Below are positions 22,783 through 31,621 of a DNA stretch of 31,621 nt, one piece after another. Source of the stretch: CAWJPY01 sp963844865 (lineage in GTDB: Bacteria > Acidobacteriota > Thermoanaerobaculia > Thermoanaerobaculales > Sulfomarinibacteraceae). The position numbers and the translations under genes are program-made. The notes under the pieces are model-generated. The model was not told the DNA's origin, searched no databases, and saw only the letters and a list, made by a program, of their open reading frames with translations. Location of the stretch: contig CAWJPY010000017.1 in the NCBI GenBank assembly GCA_963844865.1, positions 1 through 31,621 of the forward strand, written 5' to 3'. Every line of letters begins with the position of its first letter. Position 1 is the first letter of the stretch.

Positions 22783-25542
22783 TCAGGGAAGGAAGAACAC
22801 CGGGTCCTGGGACGTGCCGTCGATGACCACCAGGTAGGTGGCGAGAGGGGCGTCCCCGTCGACCACCAGGGACCCGGCGGGGTCCGGCGCCGCCGTCTGG
22901 GCGCCGAAGAGGCTCGCCATGGACCACTGGCGGAGGCTGCGGGGCGGCACGCCGACCCACGTCTCGGCCAGCTCGGCACCATCGCGGTCGAGGAGACGAA
23001 CCCGGGCCGACACGTCGTCGGCGCCGGAGACGATGCCCAGGTTACTCCGGAATCCTCCCCGCATGCGAACACCCGGCAGGACGCGCGTGCCCCGCGCCAG
23101 GTCGCCGAGCCTCATCGTCTGCACGCCGTGCCCGATGGTCCCACCACCCTGCCTCGTGGTGAACACCCGCGACGTCACCACCATGGGTTCGGTGGAGCGC
23201 ACCACCAGGGCACCCTTGCCGTCGTTGACGTGGAAGTAGCGCAGGGCCACATCCTCGATCTTGATGGTCCAACCGGCCCGCAGGAGGAAGCCCGGCAGCA
23301 CCACGCCTCCGCGGGAGTTGTCCATCCCTTCGGGGAGCATCTCCATCTCCACCCACGCCCCCGCGGACCCGACGTTCGTCATCGTCAGGTTGGAGCTCCA
23401 GAAGGTGCCCTCCGCTCCAGGGTTGTGGGCGACCACCGGAACCAGCCACTCGGTGGCCGGTGTCTCGCCGAGGTAGGTCACGGCGTCCGTGGACGCATTG
23501 TCGGCGACCGAGGCGAAGGCCATTCCAGGCGCCGAGAGGGTCACCGCCACGGTCATGGGTGTGCCAGGCGCCGCCGCGTGAGGAAAGAGCTGGTCCATGG
23601 ACCACTGCCCCTGGCCGCCGGCCGCCAGGAAGCGCTCGACGGGACCGGCGACCCGGCCGTCGTCGCCCCGGAAGAGCATGAAGGTGGCGACGAGATTGGC
23701 CTCGGATGCGGCGGTGACGGAGACGTTGCTGCGGAAGGCCTCGTCGTGGCGCAGGCCGGGCAGGTAGAACGTGCCCGCCATGCTCCGGGGCAGGGCGGGC
23801 ATCCCCTGTCCGAAGTTCCCGGAGGCCCTCTCCGCAAAGGTCCGGGACACCACCACCGGTGTGTCGGCCGCCCTGGTGTCGGTCTCCAGCCGGAGCGGAC
23901 CCCGCCCGTCCCCGGCCCCGAAGGTCGTGCCCACCACGTCCTCCAGGAGGAGGGTCTGCAACGGCGCCAGGAGGAAGCTCCTGGCCATGACCGTGCTCGA
24001 CGAGGGCTGATACCCGAGACGGACCGTCACCGCCGCCTCCCCCGGGTTGGTCACGGCCAGGTCCGAGCGCCACGGCGTGCCTCCTATGCCGTCCACGTGG
24101 GCCACCACGGGCACCGTGATCGTGCCCGGTCGGGGGCTGGGCGTCGCCGTCGCGGTGGGCTTGGGGGTGGGTGTGGGCGTCGGCTGGGGGACGGAGGGCG
24201 TCGGCGACCGGATCGTGGTCGCAGTGCGCGTCGGCGTCGGCGTTCTCGTCGGCGTGCGGGTCGGTGTTCTCGTCGGCGTCGGCGCCACTCCATCCGGGGG
24301 ATACACGTACTGGACGCACGCCCTGTCGAGGTCGTTGATGGTACGACAGCAGTACGGCCACATCACCGACCCGGAGTCCGCGCTGTGGTCGAAGCCCAGC
24401 CCGTGCCCCAGCTCGTGGGTGAGCATGAGCTGGTACCTGCTGGAGCCCATGCACCCGGCGCCGTTGTTCACCACCACGAACCAGGACGAGGCCTCGTGCC
24501 AGCTCCGACCGGCGAAGGTGTGCAGGCCCAGTGAGAAGTACGGCCCGCCGAAGGCGAGGGTGCCCGTGCAGTTGCTCAGGTCAGGGATGTCGCTGCACGG
24601 GTCGTTGAACACCACGGCGTCGCTGCCGAACGGTGGGTTGTCCTCCTGATCGTCCGCGGGATCGCTGTCAAAGGTGAGCCCGTCGCACCACGCCGTCCCC
24701 ACGTTCTTCGGCCCGCCGTAGTAGACATTCAGGCTGGTGTCGTTCACCGCCTCCCAGTTGCCCAACGCACCTTGAACCTCGCTGTAGCCACCGCTCGCGA
24801 GTGACGCGTCGGGCGTGTCCTCCGCATAGAGGACCTGGGCGCCGCCGGAGTCGAAGGTCCGCCAGCGGATCGGGTTGCCATCGCTGTGCGTCAGGAACAC
24901 GCAGCCGTCGTCCGGCGCGGGCGGGCTCCAGCTCTTGACGGGTGCGGCCAGGAGCTCTGCAGGGACTCTGACGGCCGCCGCCCGCCAGCTCGCCTTGCCA
25001 TCCAGCACATCTCGGAGGTGTTGGAGGAACCGTTCCTCGTACACCGGCTCCAGGACCGGCTCGCCGACTCCCCCGTCCTCCGCCAGGCGGGACAGGGAGC
25101 GTGCCTCCGGCACGGGCACCAGGATGACGCCCCCCTGGCTGTCCTGCGCCTCCTTCAGGACGCTGTCGGCCATCAGGCGCGGCAGCCACGACCCCCATGG
25201 GTCGGGGTCGCCAAACAGCAGGTACACCTGGCCCGGGAGGAACCGCGGCGCTCCCGCGATGGCCAGCCCCACCGTTTCGGTCTCGCCGCCGGGCACCGCC
25301 ACGTCCACCTGGGCGGGCCCCGCTCCCTTCACCCACCTCGCCACCTCGAACGAGGTCACCGTGTACAGCACCCGACCGCGCCACACCGCACGGCTGGTCG
25401 TGGCGCGGCCCAGGAACACGCCGCCGCTGTCGGCCGCCAGCACGCCCGGATCGGGCGGAGCGACCACGGTCGTCGCCCACACGGGCGCCGTCAAGGCCAG
25501 CAACCACGTGAGCAGAGCGGAGGCACGGATCGTTCTCTTCAT
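22783..25542 (-). CDS. Secreted metzincin-type metalloprotease with Thr-Pro linker and duplicated C-terminal modules
   Basis: A 919-residue exported protein. A Sec signal peptide covers residues 1-24 (basic start, hydrophobic core, AWA-like end), and ATG 25542 has GGAGG 5 bases upstream; the frame extends to 25581 without support. Residues 25-210 are an uncharacterised N-terminal region. The catalytic domain (about 215-410) has HELGHGLGFDH with H376, H380 and H386 as zinc ligands, E377 as base, and a Met-turn (SVMWP), so it belongs to the metzincins, matrixin- or reprolysin-like. A Thr/Pro/Arg linker (about 415-470) follows. The rest is two tandem copies of a pair of beta-rich modules: VPVVAHVDGIGGTPWRSDL then LPGLRHDEAFRSN, and VPVVAHNPGAEGTFWSSNL then LPGVRMRGGFRSN. 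No C-terminal sorting signal was recognised. Confidence 0.82.
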   Translation of the reverse strand: MKRTIRASALLTWLLALTAPVWATTVVAPPDPGVLAADSGGVFLGRATTSRAVWRGRVLYTVTSFEVARWVKGAGPAQVDVAVPGGETETVGLAIAGAPRFLPGQVYLLFGDPDPWGSWLPRLMADSVLKEAQDSQGGVILVPVPEARSLSRLAEDGGVGEPVLEPVYEERFLQHLRDVLDGKASWRAAAVRVPAELLAAPVKSWSPPAPDDGCVFLTHSDGNPIRWRTFDSGGAQVLYAEDTPDASLASGGYSEVQGALGNWEAVNDTSLNVYYGGPKNVGTAWCDGLTFDSDPADDQEDNPPFGSDAVVFNDPCSDIPDLSNCTGTLAFGGPYFSLGLHTFAGRSWHEASSWFVVVNNGAGCMGSSRYQLMLTHELGHGLGFDHSADSGSVMWPYCCRTINDLDRACVQYVYPPDGVAPTPTRTPTRTPTRTPTPTRTATTIRSPTPSVPQPTPTPTPKPTATATPSPRPGTITVPVVAHVDGIGGTPWRSDLAVTNPGEAAVTVRLGYQPSSSTVMARSFLLAPLQTLLLEDVVGTTFGAGDGRGPLRLETDTRAADTPVVVSRTFAERASGNFGQGMPALPRSMAGTFYLPGLRHDEAFRSNVSVTAASEANLVATFMLFRGDDGRVAGPVERFLAAGGQGQWSMDQLFPHAAAPGTPMTVAVTLSAPGMAFASVADNASTDAVTYLGETPATEWLVPVVAHNPGAEGTFWSSNLTMTNVGSAGAWVEMEMLPEGMDNSRGGVVLPGFLLRAGWTIKIEDVALRYFHVNDGKGALVVRSTEPMVVTSRVFTTRQGGGTIGHGVQTMRLGDLARGTRVLPGVRMRGGFRSNLGIVSGADDVSARVRLLDRDGAELAETWVGVPPRSLRQWSMASLFGAQTAAPDPAGSLVVDGDAPLATYLVVIDGTSQDPVFFLP
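24236..24283 (-). repeat. Coding repeat for the Thr-Pro-Thr-Arg linker
   Basis: Two adjacent 24-base units (24236-24259 and 24260-24283) encode TPTRTPTR-like octapeptides inside the secreted protease. Wider low-complexity Thr/Pro coding sequence spans roughly 24130-24290. Confidence 0.6.
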
Positions 25543-25749
25543 CACCCTCCAACTATTCCGCCATCCGCCGCTTCTGGTCAACAGATTCCTATTACCGGCA
25601 CCGCCGGATGGTCGAAAAGCGGGGGCTGTTGATGTCGGAGATCACCTCCGGCGACGCACACGCACCTGCGGAGCCTTCTCGTCGCTCCTCCAGTCGCGGC
25701 CGGGGGACCACCTCCCGCCGCCGGGCCCTCGGCAGCCGGCTCGTCGCCT

Positions 25750-25758
25750 TGCTATCAT
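25750..25758 (+). promoter_or_regulatory. Candidate extended -10 promoter for icmF
   Basis: TGC-TATCAT is an extended -10 (TGn plus hexamer) 27 bases before the icmF start, in the divergent gap with the secreted protease. No -35 is obvious, which is compatible with an extended -10 promoter. Confidence 0.35.
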
Positions 25759-25785
25759 CCGTTTCGGAGCCCCACCGGAGGGACC

Positions 25786-28700
25786 ATGGCCACGCCCCAA
25801 CCCGACCGCTACACGCCCCGACACATCGTCCGCTTCGTGACCGCCGCGTCGCTGTTCGACGGCCATGACGCCGCCATCAACATCATGCGGCGGATCCTGC
25901 AGGCCCACGGCGCCGAGGTCATCCACCTCGGTCACAACCGCTCGGTGGCCGAGATCGTGGAGGCGGCCATCCAGGAGGACGCCCAGGCCATCGCCGTGTC
26001 GTCGTATCAGGGCGGCCACAACGAGTTCTTCACCTACATGCTGGACCTGCTCCGGGAGCGCGGCGCCGGCCACATCCTGGTCTTCGGCGGCGGCGGCGGC
26101 GTCATCGTGCCCCGTGAGATCGAAGCCCTCGAGGCCTACGGGGTGAGCAAGATCTTCTCCCCCGAGGACGGCCGCGAGATGGGCCTGGACGGCATGATCT
26201 CGACCATGGTCAAGGCGGCGGACTTCGACCCCGCCGAGGCGGCGGCCGGCGGCACCCTGGGCGCCACTCCCGGGCACTGGATGGCCACCGCCCGCGCCAT
26301 CACCCGCGTCGAGGAGGGCCTCGAGGTCGAGCTCCCGGTCCGGGCGCAGCCGGCACCCATCATCGGGGTCACCGGGACCGGCGGATCGGGCAAGTCGTGC
26401 CTGGTGGACGAGCTGGTGCTCCGCTTCCTCGCCGATGATCCGGACGTCAAGATCGCGATCCTGTCCATCGATCCCACGAAGCGCAAGACCGGCGGCGCAC
26501 TGCTCGGCGATCGCATCCGCCTCAACTGCCTGGGCTCTGACCGGGTGTTCATGCGCTCCCTGGCGACCCGCCGGCCCATCGCGCCCTGTCCGCCGACATC
26601 GAGCAGTCCATCGGCGTCTGCCAGGGGGCCGGCTTCGACCTGATCGTGGTGGAGTCCTCCGGCATCGGCCAGGGCGACACCGAGATCGTCGACATCTCCG
26701 ACCTGTCGCTCTACGTGATGACCCCTGAGTACGGCGCCCCCATCCAGCTCGAGAAGATCGACATGCTGGACTACGCCGACTTCGTGGCCATCAACAAGTT
26801 CACCGGCCGCGGGCCCTGGATGCCCTGCGCGACGTGCGCAAGCAGGTGCGGCGCTGCCGCGGCCTGTTCAACGAGCCACCGGACGAGGACCTGCCGGTCG
26901 TTCGGCACCATGGCCAGCCAGTTCCACGACGCGGCGTCAACCTCCTCTACCAGTCCCTGATGCGGCGCCCTGGCCGAAGGTGCCGCGGGAGGCTGGGGCT
27001 GGAGAGCACGCGGGCGGTGCCCGGCGGCCGACCCGGAGCAGCACGCCGATCATCTCCCGCGAGCGCGCCGGCGTACCTGCGCGAGATCTCCCGCACCGTC
27101 CGCTCCTACCGGTCCTGGGCCGCCGAGCAGGCCGGGTCGCCGATCACCTATACCAGCTCGTGGGTGCACGGGCGATCCTCTGCGCGCAAGAAGGCGACGG
27201 CTCTCCGGAGGACCTGGGGCGCTGTTCGAGGAGGTGACGACCGCTGCGCCAGCGCCGAGCCCCGGCTCGCCGACCTGGATGCCGAGATCCGACGCCTCGC
27301 CCACTCCCTCGAGGATACTGCCGCCAGCACGATCGCCGTCTGGCCCGAGATGCAGGACCGACTACGCCCGCGACGACTTCGTCCTACACCGTGCGCGGGA
27401 AGGAGATCCGGGTTCCCCTACCGCGACGTCGCTGTCGGGGACCCGATCCCGAAGGTGCCGCTGCCCCAACGCCGACTGGCCGGCGATCCTGCGCTACCTC
27501 CTCCTGGAGAACGTCCCCGGAGAGTTCCCCTACACCGCCGGCGTGTTCCCCTTCAAGCGCACCCAGGAGGACCCGACCCGCATGTTCGCCGGCGAGGGCC
27601 GGCCCGCCCGCACCAACGAGCGCTTCCACTACCTGGCCGACGGCCAGCCCGCCAAGCGCCTGTCCACGGCCTTCGACTCCATGACCCTCTACGGCGAGGA
27701 CCCGGACCGGCGGCCCGACATCTACGGCAAGATCGGCGAGAGCGGCGTCTCGGTGTGCACCGTCGAGGACATGGAGCAGCTCTACGCCGGCTTCGACCTG
27801 TGCGACCCCTCGACCTCGGTGTCCATGACCATCAACGGTCCGGCGCCGACCGTCCTGGCCTTCTTCTTCAACGCCGCCGTCGCCAGTCAGGTCGGCGCCG
27901 CAGGCTGTTCGAGCGGCCGTCTCGACGATCACCGGGAGGATGCGCTCCAGCCCGACCGGTGCGACGGCCGAGGCTGGGACGCGGTGGCGGGCCTGCTCGA
28001 CGAGGGAGTACGGAGGATCCTGGCCGAGACCATGGCCGTGGTCCGCGGCACCGTCCAGGCCGACATCCTCAAGGAGGACCAGGCCCAGAACACCTGCATC
28101 TTCTCCACCGAGTTCGCGCTGAGGATGATGGGCGACATCCAGCAGTACTTCTGCGAGCGCGGGGTGCGCAACTTCTACTCGGTGTCCATCTCCGGCTACC
28201 ACATCGCCGAGGCCGGGGCGAACCCGATCACCCAGCTCGCCTTCACCCTGGCCAACGGCTTCACCTACGTGGAGACGTACCTGGCGCGGGGCATGCACAT
28301 CGACGACTTCGCCCCCAACCTGATCTTCTTCTTCTCCAACGGCATGGACCCCGAGTACACGGTGATCGGACGGGTGGCGCGCCGCATCTGGTCCGTGGCC
28401 ATGCGCAACCGCTACGCGCGGCAACGAGCGCTCCCAGAAGCTCAAGTACCACATCCAGACCTCGGGCCGCTCCCTGCACGCCATGGAGATCGACTTCAAC
28501 GACATCCGCACCACCCTGCAGGCGCTGCTTGCCATCGCCGACAACTGCAACTCCCTGCACACCAACGCCTACGACGAGGCCATCACCACGCCCACCGAGG
28601 AGTCCGTGCGCCGGGCCGTGGCCATCCAGCTCATCATCGACGCAGGAGTTCGGCCTGGCCAAGAACGAGAACCCCCTCCAGGGCTCCTTCATCGTCGAGA

Positions 28701-29154
28701 GAGCTGACCGACCTGGTGGAGGAGGCGGTGCTGGCCGAGTTCGAGCGCATCTCCGAGCGCGGCGGCGTGCTCGGGGCCATGGAGACCATGTACCAGCGCG
28801 GCAAGATCCAGGAGGAGTCCATGCACTACGAGCAGCCTGAAGCACACCGGGCGAGCTGCCCATCGTCGGCGTCAACACCTTCCTCACCGCGAGGGTGCCG
28901 AGGAGGAGGCCGTGCAGGAGATCCGCTGATCCGGTCCACCGACGGAGGAGAAGGAGCCCAGCATCGCCAACCTGGAGGACTTCCAGGACCGCCACGCGGA
29001 CCGGTCGGCGGCGGCGCTGGAGCGCCTGCAGGCGGTGGCCCGGGCCGGCGGCAACATCTTCGCCGAGCTGCTGGACACCGTGCGGTCCTGCTCCCTGGGG
29101 CAGATCTCCAACGCCCTCTACGAGGTGGGCGGCCGATACCGGCGCAACATGTAG
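25786..29154 (+). pseudogene. icmF: Fused isobutyryl-CoA mutase IcmF, interrupted by many frame changes
   Basis: The product would be a B12-dependent acyl-CoA mutase fused to its own G-protein chaperone. The N-terminal part is intact to about 26575: a cobalamin-binding domain with DGHDAAINIMRRIL (H27 as lower axial ligand), then a MeaB-like GTPase with GVTGTGGSGKS and DPTKRKTGGALLGDRI. Reading then changes frame repeatedly: ESSGIGQGDTEIVD (frame 3), RKQVRRCRGLFNEPPDED (frame 2), EISRTVRSYRSW (frame 2), DHLYQL (frame 1), then a long frame-3 run (about 27470-27890 and 28000-28420) with EDPTRMFAGEG, ADILKEDQAQNT and GMDPEYTVIGRVARR. Frame 1 gives IQTSGRSLHAMEIDFNDI, frame 2 EFGLAKNENPLQGSF, frame 3 ERISERGGVLGAMETMYQ, and frame 1 again the true end ALYEVGGRYRRNM at 29154. 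Fragments appear in the correct IcmF order and stay well conserved, so sequencing error is the simplest cause. GGAGG precedes the ATG. Confidence 0.85.
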
Positions 29155-29201
29155 CCCCCTCCGACCCTAGGCCGACGTCGGTGCGCGTGCTTCGTGGGTG
29201 G

Positions 29202-29229
29202 GTCGGGGTACCGCCGAAGGTACCCCGAC
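29202..29229. terminator. Perfect 11-bp hairpin after icmF
   Basis: GTCGGGGTACC and GGTACCCCGAC pair without mismatch around a 6-base loop (GCCGAA), 48 bases after the icmF stop and about 150 bases before the glycosidase gene. There is no T tract, so it may be a factor-assisted terminator or an RNA-stabilising hairpin. Confidence 0.5.
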
Positions 29230-29382
29230 GACGCCGTGCTACTCCAGTGCTCACGTCCGCGGAGGCCTGCCCTCGTGGTCCGTGACCCAGGCGCAGCGTG
29301 CGGCGCAGTCGAGCGGTCACCACTTATCGAGAACAACTCGCGAGGACCCGGTGTTACCCTTCTCGACAAAGGAGCCCCCGCC

Positions 29383-31621
29383 GTGTTCACTCGCGTTGCC
29401 GCCGTCGTTGCCGTAGCCTTCGCCCTCTGTGCACTGCCCGCACCTCGGGCCCAGGCCCACGACATCTATTTGATGAACAGCAACCACACCGACTACAACT
29501 GGAACGCCACTGCGGCCGAGTACGACAAGTCCATGCTGGATGAGATGGACTACTACCTGGCACAGGTCTCCGAGACCGCCACGGCCCCGACTCACGAGCA
29601 GGCGCGGTACGCGGCGGACTGCTGGTGGTGGTTGTACCTGTACGAGCACAACCGCACTCCGGAGCAGTTCGCCATGCTCATCGACGCCATCCGCTCCGGC
29701 CACATCACGGTCCCTCTCAACCCGTTCGTGACGCTGTACGGTGCGCTGCCCACCGAGGCGGCCATCCGGGCGGGCTACTACCCGGGCCGCATCGCGCGCC
29801 GCTATCACCTCCAGTTCCCCCTGGCCGAGTACCGCGAGAACCACACCAGCCCCTGGGGGCTGGCCAGCATCTGGGCGGGCAGCGGCATCTCGTACACCTG
29901 GAAGGGCGTCTGCGGGTGCGTCCAGCCGGCGCCTGACCGCACCGACGACGAGCTTTTCCTCTGGCAGGGTCCGGACGGCAAGACGCTGCTCTTCAAGTGG
30001 TACAACCTGCTCGGCTCCAACCAGGACTGGGGAGGCTACTCCGAGGCGCGGGCGAACCTCAGCAGCCCGGATCAGCTCGACGCCCAGATCGCGCGCAGCC
30101 AGAATCGCATGCCGGGCATCCCGGTCACCGGCCTGTTCGGTGCCGGCTGGGACAATGTGAGCTGGCGGACCAGTGCCGTGCTGGACGCGGTGACGGCCTA
30201 CAACCGAACCCAGACCGGAGATACGGCCATCCTCTCCAACGGGGTCGACTTCTTCCACGCGCTCGAGGCGGCAGGCAGCACGTCGAGCCTGCGCACGCTG
30301 CGCGGGGGCTGGGGCAACGACTGGGACATGTGGCCGGCGTCCCTGGCCGAGCGGACCTCGCGGGCGCGCCGCGCCCTGGAGCGGCTACGCACCGCCGAGG
30401 CGCTGGCGGTGTGGGCCGAGCTCGGCTCCCCGGGCTTCTGGCCCCCAGTGCGGGACCGGCTCGAGCAGGGTCTGATCTCCGCCTGGAAGTTCTTCGAGCA
30501 CAACTGGAACGTGGTGAGCGGAGGTCCGACCCTGATCCAGATGCAGGCGGACAAGGGCGGGTGGGCCCATGACGTCGAGACCGCTGTTGACGACGCGATC
30601 GACGCCGCGGACACCGCGATCATCGCCAACTTCGCCACTCCCGACGAGGATCGTGTGGCCGTGTTCAACCCCCTCGGCTTCGACCGGACCGACATCGCGG
30701 ACGTGGATGTCTCGGCGCTGGGTCCCTACATCGTCCGCGACCTCGAGAACGGAGTCGAGGTCCCGAGCCAGCTCGTCACCGTGGACGGCGGCACGCGCCT
30801 CCGCTTCCTGGCAAGCGACGTTCCGTCCCTGGGCTACCGGGTGTATCGCCTCGAGCCTGGGGATCCCTCGACATTGCCGGCCGCCGCGACCATCGACACC
30901 GCCTCGAGGACGATCGACGGCGCAGGACTACCGCGTGGTCGTCGGCGACCGCGGCCAGATCGTTCACGCCGTCCACAAGGCTCCGAACCCCGACGTCGAG
31001 CTGGCCGGCGGCCGGGGCCTGAACGACTACGGTTCCGGGACCATCACCTCCGTGACGGCCGAGAACGTGGGTCCGGTTTCGGCCACCCTTCGTGTGGACC
31101 TGACCAACCCGGATCGGATCGTCAGGATCACTATGTACGCCGGCGTGAACCGTGTGGACATCACGAACCTGATCACCGAGAACCAGACCGGCCTCCACAC
31201 CTACGGCTTCCACGCCAACCTTCCGGGCGCACAGATCCGGTTCGAAGAGGTCGGCGCGATCGCACGTCCCGGCCTGGTGAGCGAGGGGGGCGATTTCCTG
31301 CCCGGCACAGCAGCGAACCGGATGACGCTCAACCACTTCGTCGACTTCGCGCTGCCCCACCACAACCTCGTCATCTCCAACTGGGATGCGTACGCCATGC
31401 AGGTCAACGACAGCACGATGTCGACCTTTGACCTGACCGGGGACGAGGTCAAGGTGGTGGTGATGGAGCGGACGCCGGGCGCGGGCAGCAGCGACCAGGG
31501 TGGTGATGCCCGCTTCATGAACAGGTTCGCCCTGCGAGGCGTCAGCGGTCCGTTCGACGGCGCCGAGGCCATGCGCACGGCGCTGGCCCACCAGAACCCG
31601 CTCCACACGGTGGCCCTTCCC
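29383..31621 (+). CDS. Secreted GH38-like alpha-mannosidase (one frameshift; runs off the window)
   Basis: The start is GTG 29383 with AAAGGAG 8 bases upstream. A Sec signal peptide (hydrophobic core, then AQA cleavage near residue 25) leads directly into DIYLMNSNHTDYNWN, where H35 and D37 match the HxD zinc motif at the start of GH38 mannosidases. Further GH38-like features are the helical IRSGHITVPLNPFVTLYGALPTEAAIR region (two blocks) and GLFGAGWDN with D257. Later beta-rich domains start around residue 420. At about 30922 the frame shifts by one: after TIDTASRTIDG the protein continues as DYRVVVGDRGQIVHAVHKAP and remains open to the window edge. Substrate could be host or microbial mannose-containing glycans, but this is inference. 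The C-terminus lies outside the window. Confidence 0.65.

Noticed and set aside
24130..24290. Short regular repeats that might be a CRISPR array
   Set aside because: The units are 24 bases with no spacers and encode an in-frame Thr-Pro-Arg linker inside the secreted protease.
25786..29154. Programmed frameshifting in icmF
   Set aside because: There are too many shifts in both directions, with no repeated slippery heptamer and no downstream structure; this is not how programmed shifts look.

Overview
The window is a GC-rich bacterial chromosomal segment with densely packed genes, no rRNA or tRNA gene that I can see, and no phage or CRISPR signature. The gene content suggests an aerobic or facultative Gram-negative heterotroph: a TonB-ExbB-ExbD system, a Tat-exported molybdo-enzyme, a lipoprotein, an NtrY-like kinase and large secreted proteins with Thr-Pro linkers. 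The style of the secreted protease (repeated 'VPVVAH...TN' modules) and the fused IcmF mutase make me think of Acidobacteriota (Thermoanaerobaculia-like), but that is a guess. No marker gene here settles it.

Layout. 1-2431 (minus): the N-terminal end of a Ser/Thr protein kinase, an EgtA-like glutamate-cysteine ligase, and a PilZ protein. 2592-4066 (plus): a tight ndk - dCMP deaminase - trmB operon. 4128-10506 (minus): aminopeptidase P, a 1208-residue NtrY-like histidine kinase with three extracytoplasmic sensor segments, and a lipoprotein of unknown function. 10657-13289 (plus): an archaeal-type HMG-CoA synthase - acetoacetyl-CoA thiolase - DUF35 operon behind a good sigma70-type promoter, which is the likely entry to a mevalonate pathway. 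13379-13753 (plus): an ArsR/SmtB metal sensor with its own operator. 13943-16006 (minus): tonB-exbB-exbD, preceded by a sigma54-like site. 16288-17670 (plus): a glutathione reductase whose NADPH-binding arginines are both histidine.

17830-22533 holds a molybdo-enzyme locus: a frameshifted MocA-type nucleotidyltransferase (minus), then Fe-S (Tat signal), Mo and FAD ([4Fe-4S]-loop type) subunits (plus), resembling periplasmic aldehyde oxidoreductase PaoABC. Inverted copies of a 72-bp repeat with a GGTGCC-T-GGCACC palindrome bracket this locus. 22783-25542 (minus) is a secreted metzincin-type protease. 25786-29154 (plus) is a fused isobutyryl-CoA mutase (IcmF) broken by at least a dozen frame changes. 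29383 to the window end (plus) is a secreted GH38-like glycosidase with one frameshift, running off the edge.

Two themes stand out. First, all four convergent gene junctions (4067-4127, 13754-13942, 17671-17829, 22534-22782) carry a hairpin or repeat. Second, frameshifts cluster strongly in icmF while the residues between them stay conserved, which points to consensus errors in the sequence more than to decay. The most interesting biology is the archaeal-type HMGCS/thiolase/DUF35 trio in a bacterial setting, the altered cofactor pocket of the glutathione reductase, and the repeat-bracketed molybdo-enzyme locus.
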